Source of the DNA: Armigeres subalbatus
Taxonomy: Eukaryota > Arthropoda > Insecta > Diptera > Culicidae
Reading direction: 5' to 3'
DNA: 64,000 nt
NCBI RefSeq assembly: GCF_024139115.2
Contig: NC_085141.1
Location: 374,572,995 to 374,636,994 of the forward strand
Under the pieces are notes generated by a model. The model searched no databases. It was not told where the DNA came from and worked only from the letters and a program-made list of their open reading frames with translations. The translations under genes and the position numbers were made by a program. Below are positions 33,901-39,868 of this stretch, in pieces. Position 1 is the first letter of the stretch. Each line of letters begins with the position of its first letter.

Positions 33901-33963
33901 TGCGGCGTACACCGACTTGCCGCACTTGGGGCACTTTGGGTTCTCAGCTGGCTTGAAAGGCAT
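691..33963 (-). CDS. Mlp84B: Muscle LIM protein Mlp84B, ten mapped exons, five LIM domains
   Basis: This is the whole coding span of a five-LIM muscle protein, a Z-disc/sarcomere scaffold of insect muscle related to vertebrate CRP/MLP. The inferred path is 33849-33963, 19332-19494, 15502-15616, (2532-2628 or 2235-2331), (2074-2161 or 1851-1947), 1446-1742, 1066-1386 and 691-964. With 2074-2161 it totals 1470 bases, about 489 residues, close to the fly protein as I remember it. All junctions use GT/AG and keep phase. Each LIM shows the CxxC, HxxC, CxxC, CxxC/D zinc ligands, usually followed by a glycine-rich GPKGYG-type tail typical of the CRP/MLP family. Introns 1-3 are about 14.4, 3.7 and 12.9 kb and full of transposons; the 3' introns are short. 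The family identity is secure. Exact boundaries are read by eye, and the last exon carries frame breaks described in its own entry. Confidence 0.93.
1066..1386 (-). CDS. Mlp84B: Mlp84B exon 7: LIM4
   Basis: The exon starts ATTACAG|A GAG GAG and encodes the [10 protein letters not shown] linker, then [59 protein letters not shown] and ends ETPF plus CA|GTAAGT in phase 2. All zinc ligands of LIM4 are intact. The apparent TAA stop right after Gln is part of the donor site, not the end of the protein. Confidence 0.95.
1446..1742 (-). CDS. Mlp84B: Mlp84B exon 6: LIM3
   Basis: A single exon holds the complete third LIM domain. It starts after CCATAG with T GAG TTT, encodes a linker and then [50 protein letters not shown] and a glycine-containing tail. 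It ends ATG AC|GTAAGT in phase 2. All eight zinc ligands are present. The plus-strand open frames over this exon are shadows. Confidence 0.95.
1851..1947 (-). CDS. Mlp84B: Mlp84B exon 5b: alternative LIM2 tail without the glycine-rich block
   Basis: The exon lies between GCGCAG|GA and CAG AG|GTACAG, phase 1 to phase 2, 97 bases, the same phases as exon 5a. It encodes [15 protein letters not shown] and then [16 protein letters not shown], so the [12 protein letters not shown] block of 5a is largely lost and replaced by a more hydrophobic and acidic stretch. The open frame and both splice signals are intact, and the shared CY..(K/R)FG..GYG core supports origin by exon duplication. Confidence 0.8.
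2074..2161 (-). CDS. Mlp84B: Mlp84B exon 5a: last ligands of LIM2 and glycine-rich tail
   Basis: The exon lies between TTCACAG|TG and CCAG|GTAAG, phase 1 to phase 2, 88 bases. It completes [18 protein letters not shown] and ends in [10 protein letters not shown]. This is the classic glycine-rich tail after a CRP/MLP LIM domain. Joined to either exon 4, the codon at the junction becomes Val, within the CxxC spacer. It splices to exon 6 through AG|T (Ser). Confidence 0.87.
2235..2331 (-). CDS. Mlp84B: Mlp84B exon 4b: alternative second half of LIM2
   Basis: A 97-base exon lies between CCGCAG|GCC and CGA G|GTGGGT, phase 0 to phase 1. It encodes [19 protein letters not shown] through EIYCR. The zinc ligands are intact. 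Compared with 4a, the surface between ligands differs: [11 protein letters not shown] instead of [11 protein letters not shown]. By eye it looks closer than 4a to the usual MLP consensus. About 200 bases of intron separate the two. Confidence 0.87.
2532..2628 (-). CDS. Mlp84B: Mlp84B exon 4a: alternative second half of LIM2
   Basis: A 97-base exon lies between CCGCAG|GGC and CGA G|GTACCT, starting in phase 0 and ending in phase 1. It encodes [19 protein letters not shown] and continues to EIYCR, supplying H/C and CxxC zinc ligands for LIM2. It has exactly the length and phases of exon 4b and aligns with it residue for residue. Including both would shift the frame, so the two should be mutually exclusive. 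Confidence 0.85.
2629..3543. other. Start of Mlp84B intron 3, no gene seen
   Basis: This is intronic sequence upstream of exon 4a on the minus strand. It is AT-rich with T runs. The plus-strand open frames at 2566-3250 show no domain and are probably chance. Confidence 0.5.
3544..5100. mobile_element. TIR element with internal degenerate satellite, 6-bp TSD
   Basis: The ends are CATGGGCGTAACTAG and, inverted, CATTGGCGTAAATAAG. Both flanks read CATATT (3538-3543 and 5101-5106), a 6-bp target duplication. The inside, about 3960-4960, is a degenerate tandem array built on GGAATTCCGA/AGCAAATCGTCGA motifs; the 135-aa minus-strand frame there is a by-product. No transposase is visible, so it is non-autonomous. 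The superfamily is not resolved. Confidence 0.7.
5101..5600. other. Repeat-like stretch with inverted short motifs
   Basis: It holds several imperfect inverted motifs such as GTGAGACTCGCGTGCGCTAAA against GCGCGCATAAAATAACTGAG, suggesting a decayed foldback. No coding signal is seen. Confidence 0.3.
5604..6190. mobile_element. Foldback element with ~90-bp imperfect inverted arms
   Basis: The left arm contains TTGCATGAAGAAGAAGAAGC, then AGAAAGATGATAATC and GGGAAAACATACGAAG. The right arm (6090-6186) carries the same series inverted, with a few mismatches. The middle is AT-rich without a transposase. No clear target duplication was found. Confidence 0.55.
6508..6797 (+). mobile_element. Feilai-type SINE copy
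   Basis: The copy carries the hallmark body of this mosquito SINE: ATCGTGTTAGCCTCATGATA, ACGAATGCAAAAATGGTAAC, GTTAATAACTGTGGAAGTGC, CACTAAGCTGCGAGGC and a closing GGGGATGTAATGCCGATAAG with an AAGAAG tail. The tRNA-like head is decayed. The family name comes from memory of the consensus. Confidence 0.75.
6987..7260. repeat. Two tandem copies of a ~142-bp unit
   Basis: GATTGGGTGAATACCGACGA followed by TGAGGACATTG occurs at about 7002 and again about 142 bases later. The rest of the unit (GATACCGTGG, GAGTACCTTGAG) is also shared with substitutions. It lies immediately left of the 7304 element. Confidence 0.8.
7304..8118. mobile_element. Non-autonomous 8-bp-TSD element (TAAAGACAC ends), copy 1
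   Basis: It begins TAAAGACACTGTAAAC and ends with the inverse of TAAAGACACTATATAC. The 8-bp duplication GTCTGAGT is perfect at 7296-7303 and 8119-8126. A second copy of the family lies at 24228-24643 in the opposite orientation. This copy carries a nested 185-bp element at 7634. It resembles the mosquito non-autonomous elements described with 8-bp duplications, hAT- or P-like by duplication length. Confidence 0.85.
7634..7818. mobile_element. 185-bp TIR element nested in the 7304 element
   Basis: The ends are TATAGATAGTAGAATC and, inverted, TATAGATAGTTGGAAT, both continuing into TAGATGAGCGAA. The 8-bp duplication GTAAGGGC is at 7626-7633 and 7819-7826. Removing it restores continuity with the homologous stretch of the 24228 copy. 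Confidence 0.85.
8127..9768. other. AT-rich intron sequence, no gene recognised
   Basis: This is intron 3 sequence of Mlp84B. It has no recognisable coding domain. The 112-aa minus-strand frame at 9114-9452 has no family I know. Confidence 0.4.
9769..9859. repeat. 91-bp hairpin
   Basis: Arms TCCACGCAAGGTACCCAACA and its inverse flank a centre with a perfect GCACACGTATACGTGTGC palindrome. It could be a tiny foldback transposon. No duplication was identified. Confidence 0.7.
9880..11200 (+). pseudogene. R1-like non-LTR reverse transcriptase remnant
   Basis: Reverse-transcriptase blocks are readable across three frames: [11 protein letters not shown] near 10171-10203, [17 protein letters not shown] with [38 protein letters not shown] (motif A), [16 protein letters not shown] (motif C, catalytic DD at about 10808-10813) and [16 protein letters not shown]. 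Frame changes occur near 10195 and 10490, and a TAA lies near 10663, so it is dead. The order and wording of the blocks fit the R1/I side of the non-LTR tree; clade assignment is tentative. It lies inside Mlp84B intron 3, antisense to the gene. Confidence 0.85.
11393..11603. repeat. Copy 1 of a ~200-bp repeat (TAGCAACCC start)
   Basis: It begins TAGCAACCCTATAACC and matches 12410-12608 almost throughout, including AAAATGCATGAAATCG, GAACCGCTTTTGACGG and TCTCTTATTCTAGTATTTCT. Here homology may continue further right. No target duplication was found for this copy. Confidence 0.75.
12150..12225 (+). tRNA. tRNA-like head of the SINE, anticodon TAC (Val-type)
   Basis: It folds as a cloverleaf. The acceptor GGGGGGT pairs with GCTCCTC including G-T wobbles. 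The anticodon stem TTCGC/GCGAA is perfect, with loop CTTACAA. The T arm TGGG/CCCA is perfect around TTCGATT. Because a SINE body follows directly, I read it as a SINE promoter and not a working tRNA gene. Confidence 0.45.
12410..12608. mobile_element. 199-bp element with 8-bp TSD inserted in a SINE
   Basis: It starts TAGCAACCCTATAACC and ends ATTCTAGTATTTCTA. GACAAACG is duplicated at 12402-12409 and 12609-12616. It is the short form of the repeat at 11393 and interrupts the tail of the SINE starting at 12149. The TIRs are very weak; the duplication length suggests a hAT-like origin. Confidence 0.75.
12701..13907. other. Intron sequence, no gene recognised
   Basis: Unassigned sequence in Mlp84B intron 3. 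It has a small GC-richer patch at 13050-13340 with no coding domain. Confidence 0.35.
14130..14690. repeat. 23-bp minisatellite inside the hAT-like element
   Basis: The unit GGAGGCTTCCGAGCCTCTTG plus AAA repeats many times, nearly perfect at 14360-14520 and degenerate at the edges. Because 23 is not a multiple of 3, the 141-aa minus-strand frame cycles through three frames every 69 bases; it is a repeat artefact. Confidence 0.92.
14864..15054. mobile_element. Foldback with 85-bp arms, nested in the hAT-like element
   Basis: Arms 14864-14948 and 14970-15054 are near-perfect inverses, containing CCGACGTTTCGGCCGATTGG. They are separated by a 21-base spacer with TTTCTCAAGGGTCG. The CGACGTTTCGGCC/TTCTCAAGG pairing recurs in insect genomes as short dispersed palindromes. 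Confidence 0.85.
15502..15616 (-). CDS. Mlp84B: Mlp84B exon 3: linker and first zinc module of LIM2
   Basis: It encodes a short linker and then [19 protein letters not shown] through MLARGR, the first half of LIM2. The donor CGA|GTGAGT is phase 0. The acceptor at 15616 (AACAG|A) was chosen because it keeps phase with exon 2; the closer TTGTAG at about 15598 would put the exon out of frame. The 3' boundary and the domain are secure, and the 5' boundary is probable. It must be followed by a half-LIM exon starting at the second zinc module; two such exons exist about 13 kb away. Confidence 0.88.
15617..19331. other. Mlp84B intron 2, about 3.7 kb
   Basis: This intron has few recognisable transposons. 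It contains a TG-rich stretch at 15680-15720, a CT-rich run at 17690-17725, a GTGGTGG-rich patch near 18010-18070 and a small hairpin at 18249-18283 (TTAGCCAACCA/TTGGTTGGCTAAGG). It may hold splicing or muscle regulatory signals, but nothing definite is readable. Confidence 0.5.
19332..19494 (-). CDS. Mlp84B: Mlp84B exon 2: second half of LIM1 and glycine-rich tail
   Basis: The exon opens after CACAG with GA ATG TGC, completing the CxxC of the second zinc module. It continues through [20 protein letters not shown], then a [12 protein letters not shown] glycine-rich tail. The donor GG|GTAAGT at 19332 is phase 2. All LIM1 zinc ligands are present once it is joined to exon 1. The flanking intron 1 is about 14.4 kb and contains the broken Feilai copy, several foldbacks and a tandem array. 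Confidence 0.92.
19861..20612 (-). other. Two abutting open frames of unknown nature
   Basis: A minus-strand frame starts at ATG 20612 in a good context (GACACCATG) and runs 129 codons to about 20223. A second frame continues without a gap for 121 codons to 19861 in another phase. Together they would give about 250 residues if one frameshift were removed. The composition looks protein-like (for example [13 protein letters not shown] and [20 protein letters not shown]), but I recognise no family. It could be a decayed retrocopy, a transposon fragment or a nested gene in Mlp84B intron 1. Confidence 0.25.
21649..22139 (+). pseudogene. Non-LTR ORF1 (gag-like) fragment
   Basis: The frame ending at 22139 contains [19 protein letters not shown] and then [20 protein letters not shown]. 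This resembles the domain preceding the CCHC knuckles in ORF1 proteins of Jockey/X-type non-LTR elements. Knuckles and reverse transcriptase are absent. The match is by pattern and not by alignment. Confidence 0.5.
22691..23580. mobile_element. ~890-bp foldback made of two inverted ~420-bp halves
   Basis: It begins TAGAGTGGGGCG and ends with the exact inverse. The two halves remain alignable along their length: GCATCGCGTTT, GATGCCGAAA, ACCATATGCAA and CTGCCAGCACT are all found inverted. No transposase is seen. The flanks are AT-rich, so a short duplication such as TA cannot be distinguished. Confidence 0.8.
23958..24026. repeat. Partial arm of the palindromic family at 53351
   Basis: CTGTCAAGGTACAATCAAGT and GGTGGAATTAAATGGGA, ending CTCGTCTTATAACAAG, match one arm end of the 53351-53599 palindrome with substitutions. 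Confidence 0.65.
24228..24643. mobile_element. 8-bp-TSD element (TAAAGACAC family), copy 2, inside the SINE
   Basis: GACCTAAC is duplicated at 24220-24227 and 24644-24651. Ends are TAGACACTATATACAAAG and, inverted, TAAAGACACTATAAACAAAG. Its inside matches the 7304 element in reverse orientation, including AAGTCTGATCCCTGAAC and TGGAATGACAGGTCTCTTGC. Confidence 0.88.
24666..24808. mobile_element. 143-bp TIR element with 4-bp TSD, inside the same SINE
   Basis: Ends are CTGCCATAACGTGAAAAAGT and, inverted, CTGCCGTAATCTGGAAAAGT, both followed by GACGTA. TATG is duplicated at 24662-24665 and 24809-24812. Removing it rejoins TAACTATGGAAGTGCC of the SINE. Confidence 0.85.
24891..26340. repeat. AT-rich block of degenerate GGAATTCC-type repeats
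   Basis: GGAATTCCT/GAATTTCTCC-like words recur throughout in degenerate form, similar in style to the inside of the 3544 element. The segment at 26290-26340 (CAGTGGCGTGGCAAG and a run of G) looks like an element end, but I could not find its partner. Confidence 0.5.
25277..25387. mobile_element. 111-bp TA-flanked MITE
   Basis: The ends are TACCCTAGTAGCACA and, inverted, TACCCGAGTAGCACA. They start and finish on TA, consistent with a TA target duplication of Tc1/mariner type. Confidence 0.75.
26935..27215 (+). mobile_element. Feilai-type SINE copy
   Basis: The tRNA-like head retains box B (GGGTTCGATTTCC). The body has TATCGTGTTAGCCTCATAAT, ACGAATGCAAAAATGGTAAC, ACTAAGCTGCGAGGCGG and a closing GATACGTAATGATATTAAG. 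Confidence 0.8.
27240..28500. repeat. Degenerate internal duplications, no gene
   Basis: Segments such as TTTCGTTATGCGTATTGACC, then ACCAATTCTTGAA and AACATGCATTCAA, recur about 300 bases apart and again in decayed form to about 27900. From 27900 to 28500 I see nothing specific. Confidence 0.4.
28716..28977 (-). mobile_element. Helitron-like short element, minus orientation
   Basis: Read on the minus strand it starts A|TCTATATA and ends CGGGTCGACTAG|T. This fits the Helitron rule of 5' TC, 3' CTRR and insertion between A and T. The internal phrase GAGTTATGCGGATAC (plus strand) is typical of this dispersed insect repeat. Two plus-strand relatives lie at 45517 and 55490. A clear 3' hairpin was not verified. 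Confidence 0.5.
29182..29614. repeat. 99-bp tandem array, about four units
   Basis: CATGTTTCGGACAGCAGAAC recurs at 29182, 29281, 29417 and 29516, with a final partial at about 29615. Spacing is 99, 136, 99 and 99. The 136-base unit contains an extra 37-base partial copy (CATTGCGCGGCCGGTAATAA). As 99 is a multiple of 3, both strands stay open through the array and produce repetitive 33-residue frames. Confidence 0.92.
29625..30245 (+). mobile_element. SINE with tRNA-Met-like head and AAGCTC tail
   Basis: The head has an anticodon stem CTGC/GCAG with loop CTCATAC (anticodon CAT), box B GGGTTCAATCC and a wobble-paired acceptor, but a poor T stem. A body with CTAGCAATCGCTAGAACTGG follows and it ends in CAAGCTCAAGCTCAAGCTC. 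It starts exactly where the 99-bp array ends. Confidence 0.6.
30246..32290. repeat. AT-rich block of degenerate AATTCC/GGAATTT repeats
   Basis: It is dominated by degenerate GAATTTCC words. GC-rich GCGGCG patches lie at 28520-28640 on the left and 32225-32275 on the right. It includes an older dispersed repeat at 30740-31210 (CCACCTAGTGGTGACG, CCGATCGTGATTATATTC). No gene is seen. Confidence 0.4.
31209..31411. mobile_element. 203-bp TIR element
   Basis: Ends ATCCCGAGCAGGAG and exact inverse CTCCTGCTCGGGAT enclose an AT-rich core with partly inverted ATAACAGA motifs. It splits an older dispersed repeat. No clean target duplication was found. Confidence 0.75.
32291..33848. other. 5' part of Mlp84B intron 1
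   Basis: Mostly AT-rich up to 33230. From 33240 to 33700, next to exon 1, the sequence is GC-richer and unlike the surrounding repeats, with a 152-aa plus-strand frame that has no recognisable domain. Its position in the first coding intron makes it a possible regulatory region. Confidence 0.4.
33849..33963 (-). CDS. Mlp84B: Mlp84B exon 1: start codon and first zinc finger of LIM1
   Basis: The exon starts [20 protein letters not shown] and ends in CFKC plus one base. Zinc ligands are C11, C14, H32 and C35, with C38 opening the second module. The start context on the minus strand is CAAAATG, and the N-terminus matches the conserved start of MLP proteins. The donor is G|GTAAGT at 33849, phase 1. 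Read-through past the donor leaves the LIM consensus at once, supporting the splice. It joins exon 2 through a codon G|GA (Gly). Confidence 0.93.
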
Positions 33964-34051
33964 TTTGGTGGTTTTGGATTTCGGTTTGCTGGATTTACTT
34001 TGGAATTAGCACTCAATCACACACTTATTTCTTCTAAATTTGATTTCTCTG
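33964..34051 (-). other. 5' UTR part of exon 1, with upstream splice acceptor
   Basis: Just upstream of the ATG, the minus strand has a pyrimidine-rich tract (TTTCTTCCTTATCCTACCAG) ending in AG at 34052. This is a good splice acceptor, so about 88 bases of 5' UTR would belong to exon 1 and an untranslated first exon should lie further upstream (higher coordinates). Transcript evidence is needed to confirm it. Confidence 0.5.
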
Positions 34052-36700
34052 CTGGTAGGATAAGGAAGAAAGCTCTTGTAAAGACTTGACAAGAACGACA
34101 GAGGGATTCGACCCAGATTTTCACACGATCTTGATTACGTATTCAGACGAAAAAGGGTTCACAGGTTTGGTACGCGATCGGATTGTTCCTACTTTTGGGC
34201 GGATTGTCCAAGTGACAGCACTTCTGCTACGTGGCGCAAAAACTATTCTTCTGGAGAATGTGGAGAACTAATCTTTTTGCTAAATGGTTGGGAGTTTTTC
34301 ACAGTCACATTCGCAGTTGTCGGCACGGATGGAGTCTTGGCGAACACTGAGCAAGTTGTTTCGAGTACGTGTTTTACATTGCACAACCGTTGGAGAGCAC
34401 CGCGATGGAAGTACTGATGGTGACGAAAGATCTCAAATCGGTTGCAGTCTGCGGCAATCGGCAAAGGAGTGAATTTATACGAGATGTTAGATAACCGTAG
34501 TCATTATGCAGAGCTTAGACGAGTAAATCGAATAGACGGTTAGAGTAACCGTTCGAAGAATGGCGACACCGAGTTGATTGTAGTGGCGCATGCAATGCAG
34601 TCCTTTAGTGTTGTCTTTTGTGTCGTTAGTGAACTCTTGTGCTCGGTGCAGCGGCAATGGAACCGGCGACGCACAGATGCAGCGCGTCGCTAAAAATAAG
34701 ACCAATTCAATACTAGACGGTGGTGTTTTCCCTGCAGTCGCCGAACTTTTGCGCAATGCATGTCACGCGCCTTTGTTCGGGTCGAATAGTGGTTGCGTTG
34801 ATGCAACTTTGTTGCGCGGAAGTTCGCCGGTTGCGAAGAACTCTAACGGATGTCTCGGTGAGAGAAGGAACACCTGTTCGAGCTATTTTGAAAGACTTAT
34901 AGTATGTAGTTCGATCGAGTTTTGAACATTATTTTACATTTGTTCATAATAACATAGCTTATAAAGTGCTCGTTTAAGTAGTCACCAGAATAATCTGGAG
35001 CTCTGTATAATGGCCGTTAATCACTAGCTCGTGCCAAAAACTAGTTGTCTCAGTACACCTCCTCGAGGTTCCGCACGATTTAGCAGTCGTTTAATGACAT
35101 GTGCGGTGCTGTTTTTTTATGGGAAAAGCTAATAGGACGAGTGGGATTAGAGCGAAATTGAATTTCGTGCTTTGGCATTGATCCAACAAGAAATGTGTGT
35201 CGGCGGGATTTGATCGGAGGTAAACCATTACGCTAATGTAATTTGCTGTTTTAATGTAATTTGCTTTCTTTCCATTTCAAATCGGGTCAATTGTTAATTG
35301 GTTAGGGGTTTTATGATAGTTTTCTTGTCATATTTTTAAACTACAGGCTTGCGTATTTCGTGACCTTTAGAAAATCTGATGTCTTTCATGGGATTTCGAA
35401 AGCTACCCGGTTTTATAGTACACACAAAACACTGATGTAAAGTAAGGTGGAAGTGAATAAATAAGATCATTTTCCTTGCAGTGTTTGTAGTAGGAATGCC
35501 AGGTTTTTTTTTGTCGATACATATTCATTTATTTATCTCATATGAAACAAACGAGTGCATTGTAACAATCGAAGAAAAAACATGAAATACATAATTTGTA
35601 CTGGAAATTAGAGTATTTTAAGAAGGTCTGGAGATTTCTGTAATTTCGTCGGAATATTTTCGATAGTAGTAGATGCTTTTTTGTAAACATATTTGATATT
35701 ACCCACGGTTTATTTATATAGCTCTGCAGTTAGCCTTATAATCAAGTATGGAGGATTTCTAATCCAATGGCAATGAGAATCATTCATGTGAAATGCTTTT
35801 TCGACTTCCTGAGAACAATTGGTATTCTTTTCAATAATTGTGTCAATCTTTCATAAGCATATGAATTCATTCATCAGTGTATGAATTATTTCATAATTTC
35901 AAGTACTCTTTAACAATTACGCGATGTACCTTAAATGCGCCTAAATGTTTTGACAATTCCTGCAAATTTTGAATATTCTATCACAGATACGATATTATAA
36001 TAACTTTATAATTAAGATACAATATACGTTTTTGATTCTATCTTTGTAAAATTTTTGTATTAAACATACTTTCATTTTGTATGCAACTTAATGTACCTAT
36101 CGGGGTAACATATCCCGGCCCGGAGATCCACGATGTTTACAAATTGACCCAGTTCGACGAATTAAGGTGACGTCTGTGAATCCGTAAGCGTATGTGCGTA
36201 AAAAAATCTACTTAATTTAGCGGGCTTAATCTTCGGCTGATTTGTTTGTAACAAGTAGCAATGAAAAATTATGAACTTCACCACTGAATTGTGATGGGTG
36301 TAGAACCTTCGTCTTGTTTAGAGAATTGCCGAGCAACGGCATAACAAATGGTCCGATTGTCACAGAAGCTACATAGGGTAGATGTACCAGTCGTCGCACT
36401 AATGCATTATACACCAAGTGGAAACGTTTTCTGATCAGTGATTCATATGACAAAAATGATTTTGCTTAATTTTTGTCGTCTTTTGCACCAGTTATCGCAC
36501 CAGTAGTCCCATTATGGCTAATCCCATAAGAAAAGAATGGGATTTGCCATAATAAGGACAAAAATTAAGAATAGTGCCACAACTGGTATATGTGTAAGTT
36601 ATTTTGGTCACTATCACGAATTTTACTGCAGTTTTTACATTTCAAGCTTTATCTGGTAAAAGGGCGAATGTCTCTTCGTCAAATTCTCTTCTTTCGAAAG
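34052..36700. other. Upstream intron or promoter-proximal DNA of Mlp84B
   Basis: The stretch 34100-34920 is relatively GC-rich and repeat-poor, and has a MEF2-consensus word CTAAAAATAA at 34690-34699. From 34920 to 36700 it is AT-rich with no recognised element. Open frames here are short and without domains. Confidence 0.4.
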
Positions 36701-36705
36701 AAAAA

Positions 36706-36969
36706 TGACAAGCAGAGGATTTCTCGCTTAACTTTTCAAAAGGACCTAAGTAACATTTTTTTCATGAATTAATTTGAATAGCGCAATCAACAGAAAAACA
36801 TGAAAGCTTTTGATTGCAGTACTCAAATTAATTCATGAAAAAAATGTTACTTAGGTCCTTTTGAAAAGTTAAGCGAGATTTCTATGCAGTTTACGACCTC
36901 AGAATGCATGTTCACATTGTTTTCTATCGTTCTGAGGTGATAAACCACGTAGAAATCCGCTGCTTGTCA
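36706..36969. mobile_element. Old palindromic element, disrupted by the 36723 insertion
   Basis: TGACAAGCAGAGGATTTC and then TATGCAGTTTACGACCTCAG form the left arm. The right arm is the inverse of TGACAAGCAGCGGATTTCTA and then CGTGGTTTATCACCTCAG. The left arm is interrupted at ATTT by another foldback. Confidence 0.8.
36723..36877. mobile_element. 155-bp foldback MITE (CTCGCTTAAC ends), copy 1
   Basis: Ends CTCGCTTAACTTTTCAAAAG and inverse. ATTT is duplicated at 36719-36722 and 36878-36881. The uninterrupted arm of the host palindrome shows the pre-insertion site. A second 155-bp copy lies at 58740. Confidence 0.92.
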
Positions 36970-38044
36970 CTTTTATTTAAAAGAGAGGAAGTCGACGGAA
37001 GTCCAGACAGAGCTTGATTTGTTTTAAATAGCAGGAAAGGAAACCTTTCACTTGAGATATCAACACTTTTATTTATATTTAAAAAAAATAGTTGCTCCTA
37101 ACTATGGCGACGATTGGTACACCCACCCTATATCATTTTGAAGTTTTCATACGTGCTTCAAATGATATCGACTCCGACAATGTAATGAGGCCCGAATAAG
37201 TATTAAAGTGTAAAATACTTAAATTTAAGTGATGAACTTTGCATTCAACTCAAAAATCACTCTAATAAAGCTTTAAAAAAGTACTTGAATTTTTTAGAAA
37301 GAGATCTGGTAAGTGCTAAAAAAGGTTTCGATCGGTATTGGCATTGGTTGCGTTTCTAGAATTGACTTTTACTTTCGTCGATGCATACAAAAAGATGAAG
37401 TCTCGCACTAAGTACCATAAGGGCGTAATTGTATTGATCGATTTCTCTTTATCAATATTTTCTTTCGTTTATAGTTCAACTGAATTAAAAGTTTCAAGGT
37501 TACAACCAGTGTTGCATTTGAACGCGTTTAGTTTGCGTTCAAAAAGATTGAATTGAACTCGTGATAATAAGAACAGCACGCGCGTTCCGATCAAAAATTG
37601 AACTCTCTGAGGCTTTGCTTGAACACAGTATGAACTTTATTATTCGCTGAAAGGTCTGTCTGTTCGTTCACACCAATGCGACAGGAGCTGCACAATATTA
37701 AGATTTCAGTATTAATTTGAGATCTACGTAGACTAAACCCATATTCGTGTCAAAAATCCCAATTGTTATTGACATTTCACGGCACTGTTTCTCATATTTG
37801 TTTTGAAGTGCATGATGTCGATCAATATGCATATATTTGTATATAATTTATACGCAAGCATATAGCAAGCCAACATCCCATGGGAATTGAAATAACTATT
37901 CCGGTACCAGATACTCCTGCTCCCAGTCCCACTTGGTTGTTTCATTTGGAGCCGTCAGTACAGTATAAACTGGTATCGCTTCAAGTTGTGTAAAGTAAGA
38001 TTAGATTAGATTAGATTTTTTCAACTTCTGTCTACCTCAATTAG
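36970..38044. other. No gene recognised
   Basis: AT-rich sequence. A dispersed phrase (AAGGGCGTAATTGTATTGAT) at about 37420 recurs in altered form at about 40608. Nothing else is identifiable. Confidence 0.35.
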
Positions 38045-38697
38045 GGTAACCAACCTGATTTGACCCCTACACATTTTGGACCCTCCTGGTGGCATTTTCT
38101 TGATTTCTGAACTAAAATCAATGCCGCTGCTAATTCTCCAATTGGCCTTAGAAAAAAAAATGTTTACAGATGCTGGTTTCCGTGCGAAAATAGCGATATT
38201 TAGAAGAAATTTCGAGGAAATTATTTTGTTCAAGAAGGCGAGTGTTACAAAGCGTTACGATTAAAAGTATACATCACTGAAAATCTCAGAATGCACACAA
38301 TAAGTTTTTGTCGAAATTGTGAATTTAAAACGCAGGAATCTTCTCATTGATGCATACCAATCGAAAGGTAAGACTTTGCTTCGGCTCAATTGACCAGGCT
38401 AAATTAGAAATTCGACTTTGAAGAGAATAAATGGGGGGTGTCCAAAATGTGTACATTTGGGGGTCCAAAATATGTTGCAATGTTCAAAACGAAGAATATT
38501 TTCTTTTCAGAAAAAAGGAAATTTCACCGGTTTATCAATGACTGAAGCCCATTTCGAATTTCTATTTTTTAAATAAGATCTTCATCTTTGAAATTGTGTC
38601 ATTCCGCCCGTATCGAACCTGTATTTCAATAGATATAAGCATATATTGGGAAGCACTTCCTCTAGGGGTCCAAAATAGGACAGTTACCACATAACAT
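38045..38697. mobile_element. Putative TIR element (GGTAAC ends)
   Basis: The left end GGTAACCAACCTGATTTGAC followed by CCCTA resembles the inverted right end GGTAACTGTCCTATTTTGGA followed by CCCCTA. Internal TTGGACCC/GGGTCCAAAA words recur. No duplication was seen, and it is decayed. Confidence 0.45.
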
Positions 38698-39002
38698 ATA
38701 GGCATCTTTGCTGTGTAATGTGGTCCTTCCATGATTTTGAAACGCTAGCGAACCTAGCGGTGGAAGTCAAGCCTTACTGAACAACGCGCATAAGCCAGAG
38801 CAGCATCGCATGCTTTGCTGTCTCATTCTGTCGCCTCGGATAGACGGGAGTGTCGTTCGACGATTATTGATACGCAAAGAGCCTACTTTGAAACTTGTAG
38901 TTTGTTCTATGATGTCTATCTGTTTTGTGCAGTTACCCTACCATAGCTTCTTGAATCCCTTCTGATTTTTCTACGATTTTTTGTGGATTTTATGTTTTTT
39001 AA

Positions 39003-39676
39003 AGTGATTCAAATTTTGATTTTTTTTTGATCCCCGATGCTTGAACGATTGCATTTGCCATTTTAATAATCCTCCTAATTTTTTTTTATCAAATTTGGAT
39101 GTAATTTGATTGAGCAGACGTCATTAAAAGTTTGTATGGAAATTATACTGTGAAAAATGACCCTTATGTGAAAGACCGTTCCGTGCGGTGGCTCATGAAT
39201 ATAACGCATATAATATAATCAACGCATTGACTACATAGAATACATCTCAAGCTGAAAGACAGTTGCTGTTGCGAAGCGATTTGTTGTATGGAAGCAAAGT
39301 TATGAAGAAAACAAAAATGCTCATTATTGATATTGTGATGTTATTCTTTTACGTGTTAAGAATTTCCCACGATTCAGTATTTCTAAAATAACTTCTTGCA
39401 AGCATCAAATCGTTTCGCAACAAAGACGACCTGTGTCCTCGTAAAATTTAATATGTTGCCGATGTACTAATCTGTTTTTAAAGCTTAATGCGAATCGTTG
39501 TAGAACGATTTTCTATAAAAGTTACTGTTTTCATAGTAATTTTCATACAAACGTCAAACTGCGCATGCTTACTCAAATTACATCCAAATTAGCTAACAAT
39601 TTAGGAGGATTATTAAAATGGCAAATGCAATCCTTTAAGCATCGGGGGCTAAAAAGTCAAATTTTGAATCACTCTA
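39003..39676. mobile_element. ~675-bp foldback (AGTGATTCAAA ends)
   Basis: The left arm carries GCATTTGCCATTTTAATAAT then CCTCCTAA and TTTGGATGTAATTTGA. The right arm repeats these inverted over at least 150 bp. No transposase is seen. Confidence 0.8.
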
Positions 39677-39868
39677 GTTTTTATTTATGAAACATTCAAC
39701 CCTAGGCTGGCTCGGAGCTTTTTCTGGATTATTTCGTTAGTTCCACTTAATGTTTTAATAAATCCAAAGGGCAGAAATAACCGAAAGCAGACCTTAGTGT
39801 TGAATGCAATTGATCCTGACCGAAATTTGCCTCCTCCATTTAACCACGTGTTGCGCCCAACATCATTT

